64,000 nucleotides of DNA from Pyrocephalus nanus (taxonomy: Eukaryota; Chordata; Aves; Passeriformes; Tyrannidae), in assembly GCA_038380795.1 (NCBI GenBank), contig CM076268.1, positions 24,127,501 through 24,191,500 on the forward strand, written 5' to 3'. Position numbers and translations under genes: made by a program. The notes beneath the pieces were generated by a model, which was given only the letters and a program-made list of their open reading frames with translations, searched no databases and was not told the DNA's origin. Position 1 is the first letter of the stretch. Each line of letters opens with the position of its first letter. Shown here piece after piece: positions 61,422 to 64,000 of the stretch.

Positions 61422-64000
61422 TCTTGTTAGATAAAAGGCTAATGTAAAATGTATTGGCTGTGGGTAGAGCCCAGGTTTAAATTTCTCTGGTTACATTCAT
61501 ACAAAGTAATTGTTGCCTATTTACAGCCCTATTAGGAAAGGGGACGGTCAGGCCCCTATCTACTGCTTTTAAGTACTTTAATGTTGGAATCACATAAAAA
61601 GTGTAGCTTGTTTTTATTTCCGTGAAATTTGTTTTACTTCTCTGTGTCAAGCATTGTGTCATCTCACCCTAAATCTTCATCTTTTGGGTGCAAAGCCTTT
61701 ATGTGCTTGTGATAAAAAAAAAAAAAAAAGATTATTAGGATTTGTAAAATGAAATTTTTTTTGCAGGAATTGTGATGGTAAGGTCCTCAGAACCTGTTCT
61801 TCAACTGAATGTAGGCAATAAAGAGCAGATCTGCACTGGGCTCTGTAGTGGCACTGATGTTAGTGGAGAAAAACTGGGTTTGGAAATTAATAGTTGATAA
61901 ATTGAAAAAGGGAAGAATATTTGATAGTCTGTAGACCAGGCTCAGGTAAATTTGCTGAAACAGAGGTTAAACATTATAGCTTTTGTTCACTGTTAATTAT
62001 CAGGTTTTCTTTGGAGAGACTGGATATTTGAGACTCAGGACAAAGTAAGAGTCAAGGGATTATTAGTAGGTAATATTGTTTAAACAATTAGGAGAGAGAA
62101 GAATTTGTAACAGTAACCCTTAGCAATTAATTCTGTGTTTGTTTTCTGTTTTCGTGAGTGTTCTTGTGCTTAGTGAGTTGTCTAACTGTATAAAATTATT
62201 TTTATTTATGGAAAGCAAATAAATAAATTACCACATAATTGACACCATGTTCTATTTTGGCCATTTTTCATTGATTAGCATGGAAGGTGGAAAGCTGTGC
62301 CCTCATGAGACAGATTCTTGTGTGAACAAGGCACATCTTTTAGCAGAGATATTCTCAGAGCCCATCTTTGTCTGTTCTGCATTTACTGCTGAGGTGAAGA
62401 AATTTGTGCTGCATCCCCAGGATATATTACTTCAATTAATGTGGGGGAAAATTAGTATTGCTTGTTTCTACGTGAAACATGTTGAGCTAGGAAAGAATTG
62501 ACAGGAATGGGTATATGATAAGTTAAGGGTGTAGTTTAACAGTGTGTCCAAACTATGTCACAAGAAATTATGTGGGATTTCACTTGACTTATACCTTCTG
62601 ATTTTCCTTAGAAAAGGAGTTGTTTCCATAGTAACAGCCACATTACATGGTTCTATACTTACGATACCTCTGAGATAGACCAGCATTGCAAAGAAATATA
62701 CTTCTCAATATGTCATACAAAAATCCTGTACTTGTTAGTAAGAAAAATCTTATTTCCAGCAAAGTGAGACACTTGTTTGAGATTTCTAGGCTTTGGTTAA
62801 TTTGTTTATACTCTCTTTTTCTGTCCCTCCCTCATTTATTATAGGTAGTGCTTATGTTGCTGCCTATTAAGATGCCTGACACTTCCCATTGTAGGCTTTT
62901 GTCTTCAGCTGCTTACAGCTTTACCAAATTACAAATTAACTGTTTTGGCTCATATTTTCTGTTCAGGGTCATTGCCTTGTGCAAAGTCCTTTCGGAATAT
63001 GCAGCTATTTCTAAGAATTATTGCGTGTCTTTTCCTTTTTTCCTTTGTTAATATTTCTATATTCCTTCTGGGCGAAAACTTAGTGTAGCATGTACCTTCT
63101 GCTGTGTGAACTTTTGGTACTCTCTAACCCTCATCCTAGAATTTCACTCACAGGTATCTGCAATCTCGTAGTATTGAAGTTGATTCCTGACTTTTGAATG
63201 CATCTGGGAGACCTTGGAAATGTGCTAATTAAACATACATATATTTATTAGGTTTATGTATACATACAGACATAGTGCATGTATTTATGTACTTCAATCG
63301 GTTCCACTGGTTGTCTGGAGAATGACAGGTATAACAATACTATTCCATTTGTGTCAGAGAAGTAAGAGATGAGAAATAGCTATTAGAATAATTGGAAAAT
63401 GAAGATAGGACATAACTTTAGCTCTTAACAATTCAACCAGTCAATGAAGAATCCAGATTGTCAAGGAGCTCAGCTGTAGGAGCGTGTTAATTTGCAGCCT
63501 GTTCAGAAGCTGCCATGGAGACTGCTAATACATCAGATGTTTCTTAATGAATTTAAAAAACAATATGTACTTGGTTACTGCAGACTCAAAAGCTGTGTTG
63601 TGATTCATTCTTGTCAGAAAATGTACTGAGGTGCTGTTTCTGAGTTCAGTGCTCTTCTGTGCATGCAGAATTATTTCTCTGGTCCTTGGTAGAACACACT
63701 GAGATATTTTCTTATATCTTAGTATTTTAGTATTGTACTTTATTTTGTGGTGGTTTGTTTTGGTGAGTTTTTTTTTTGCTTCTTTGTTTATTTGTTTGGG
63801 GTTTGTTATTACAAGCTCTCTGTTCATATTGCTATGCTACAAAGTAATACAGTGTCAAGATACTTGAATTAGCTCCTGAATTCTAGTATGGCTTTTTTTG
63901 GTGCAGTACTCCATCACTGTTAACTGTAGCTAATTTTGCTGAGCCACAGCACTGCACAAATACAGATCCTGATACCCGAATTCTCTCATCAGCAGCTTGG
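61422..64000. other. non-coding stretch
   Basis: No supportable gene. It holds an A run at 61714-61729, an X-box-like string with one mismatch (GTTTCCATAGTAAC) at 62622-62635, and AT-rich sequence with TATGTATACATA at 63255-63266. A 100-codon minus frame at 63525-63827 is low-complexity lysine-rich and not convincing. Confidence 0.6.

Noticed and set aside
1..64000. CRISPR arrays, operons, phage, plasmid or bacterial systems
   Set aside because: No regularly spaced repeats, no dense coding and clear CR1 LINE copies: the sequence is vertebrate nuclear DNA.
1..64000. tRNA genes and well-known conserved microRNA seeds
   Set aside because: I looked for A/B box pairs and common miRNA mature sequences (for example let-7, miR-9, miR-124) and saw none; a covariance-model search would be decisive.

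Overview
The window reads as vertebrate nuclear DNA, most likely from a bird. It is AT-rich, CpG-poor and almost free of coding sequence, and interspersed repeats are sparse. The only transposable elements I can recognise are three old fragments of the CR1 LINE family, which dominates bird genomes and is also found in turtles and crocodilians. There are no SINE, L1 or DNA-transposon tracts of the kind that would fill a mammalian window of this size. There are no operons, ribosome-binding sites, tRNA or rRNA genes, or CRISPR arrays.

Layout. Positions 1-32,420 are non-coding, with homopolymer runs, a few TAAT-rich blocks that look like enhancers, a perfect RFX X-box, and two unexplained minus-strand open frames. 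An internal piece of the CR1 reverse-transcriptase ORF lies on the + strand at about 32,421-32,905. The richest part is about 35.6-40.4 kb. It holds a homeodomain-type inverted repeat, a CTCF-like site, a 14-bp CGCG palindrome fused to a TATA box, the only clear CpG island (about 38.83-39.26 kb) and a strong G-quadruplex motif. Together these make it the best promoter or regulatory candidate. Two CR1 3' ends in minus orientation lie at 48.14-48.50 kb and 49.49-50.03 kb, with an exon-like segment between them. The rest is non-coding, with an exon-like block on the minus strand near 54.9 kb, a second CTCF-like site facing the first, and a 41-nt T run near 61.1 kb.

Interpretation. I could not assign any reading frame to a known protein. 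The simplest view is a large intron or an intergenic region next to a gene, carrying regulatory DNA. The + strand seems to carry more T and more long T runs than A runs, and the two clearest CR1 copies point the other way. Both are what one expects inside an intron transcribed from the + strand, but this is inference. I found no complete new biological system here. The main leads are the 38.4-40.3 kb promoter-like locus, the exon-like blocks, and several exact motif architectures.
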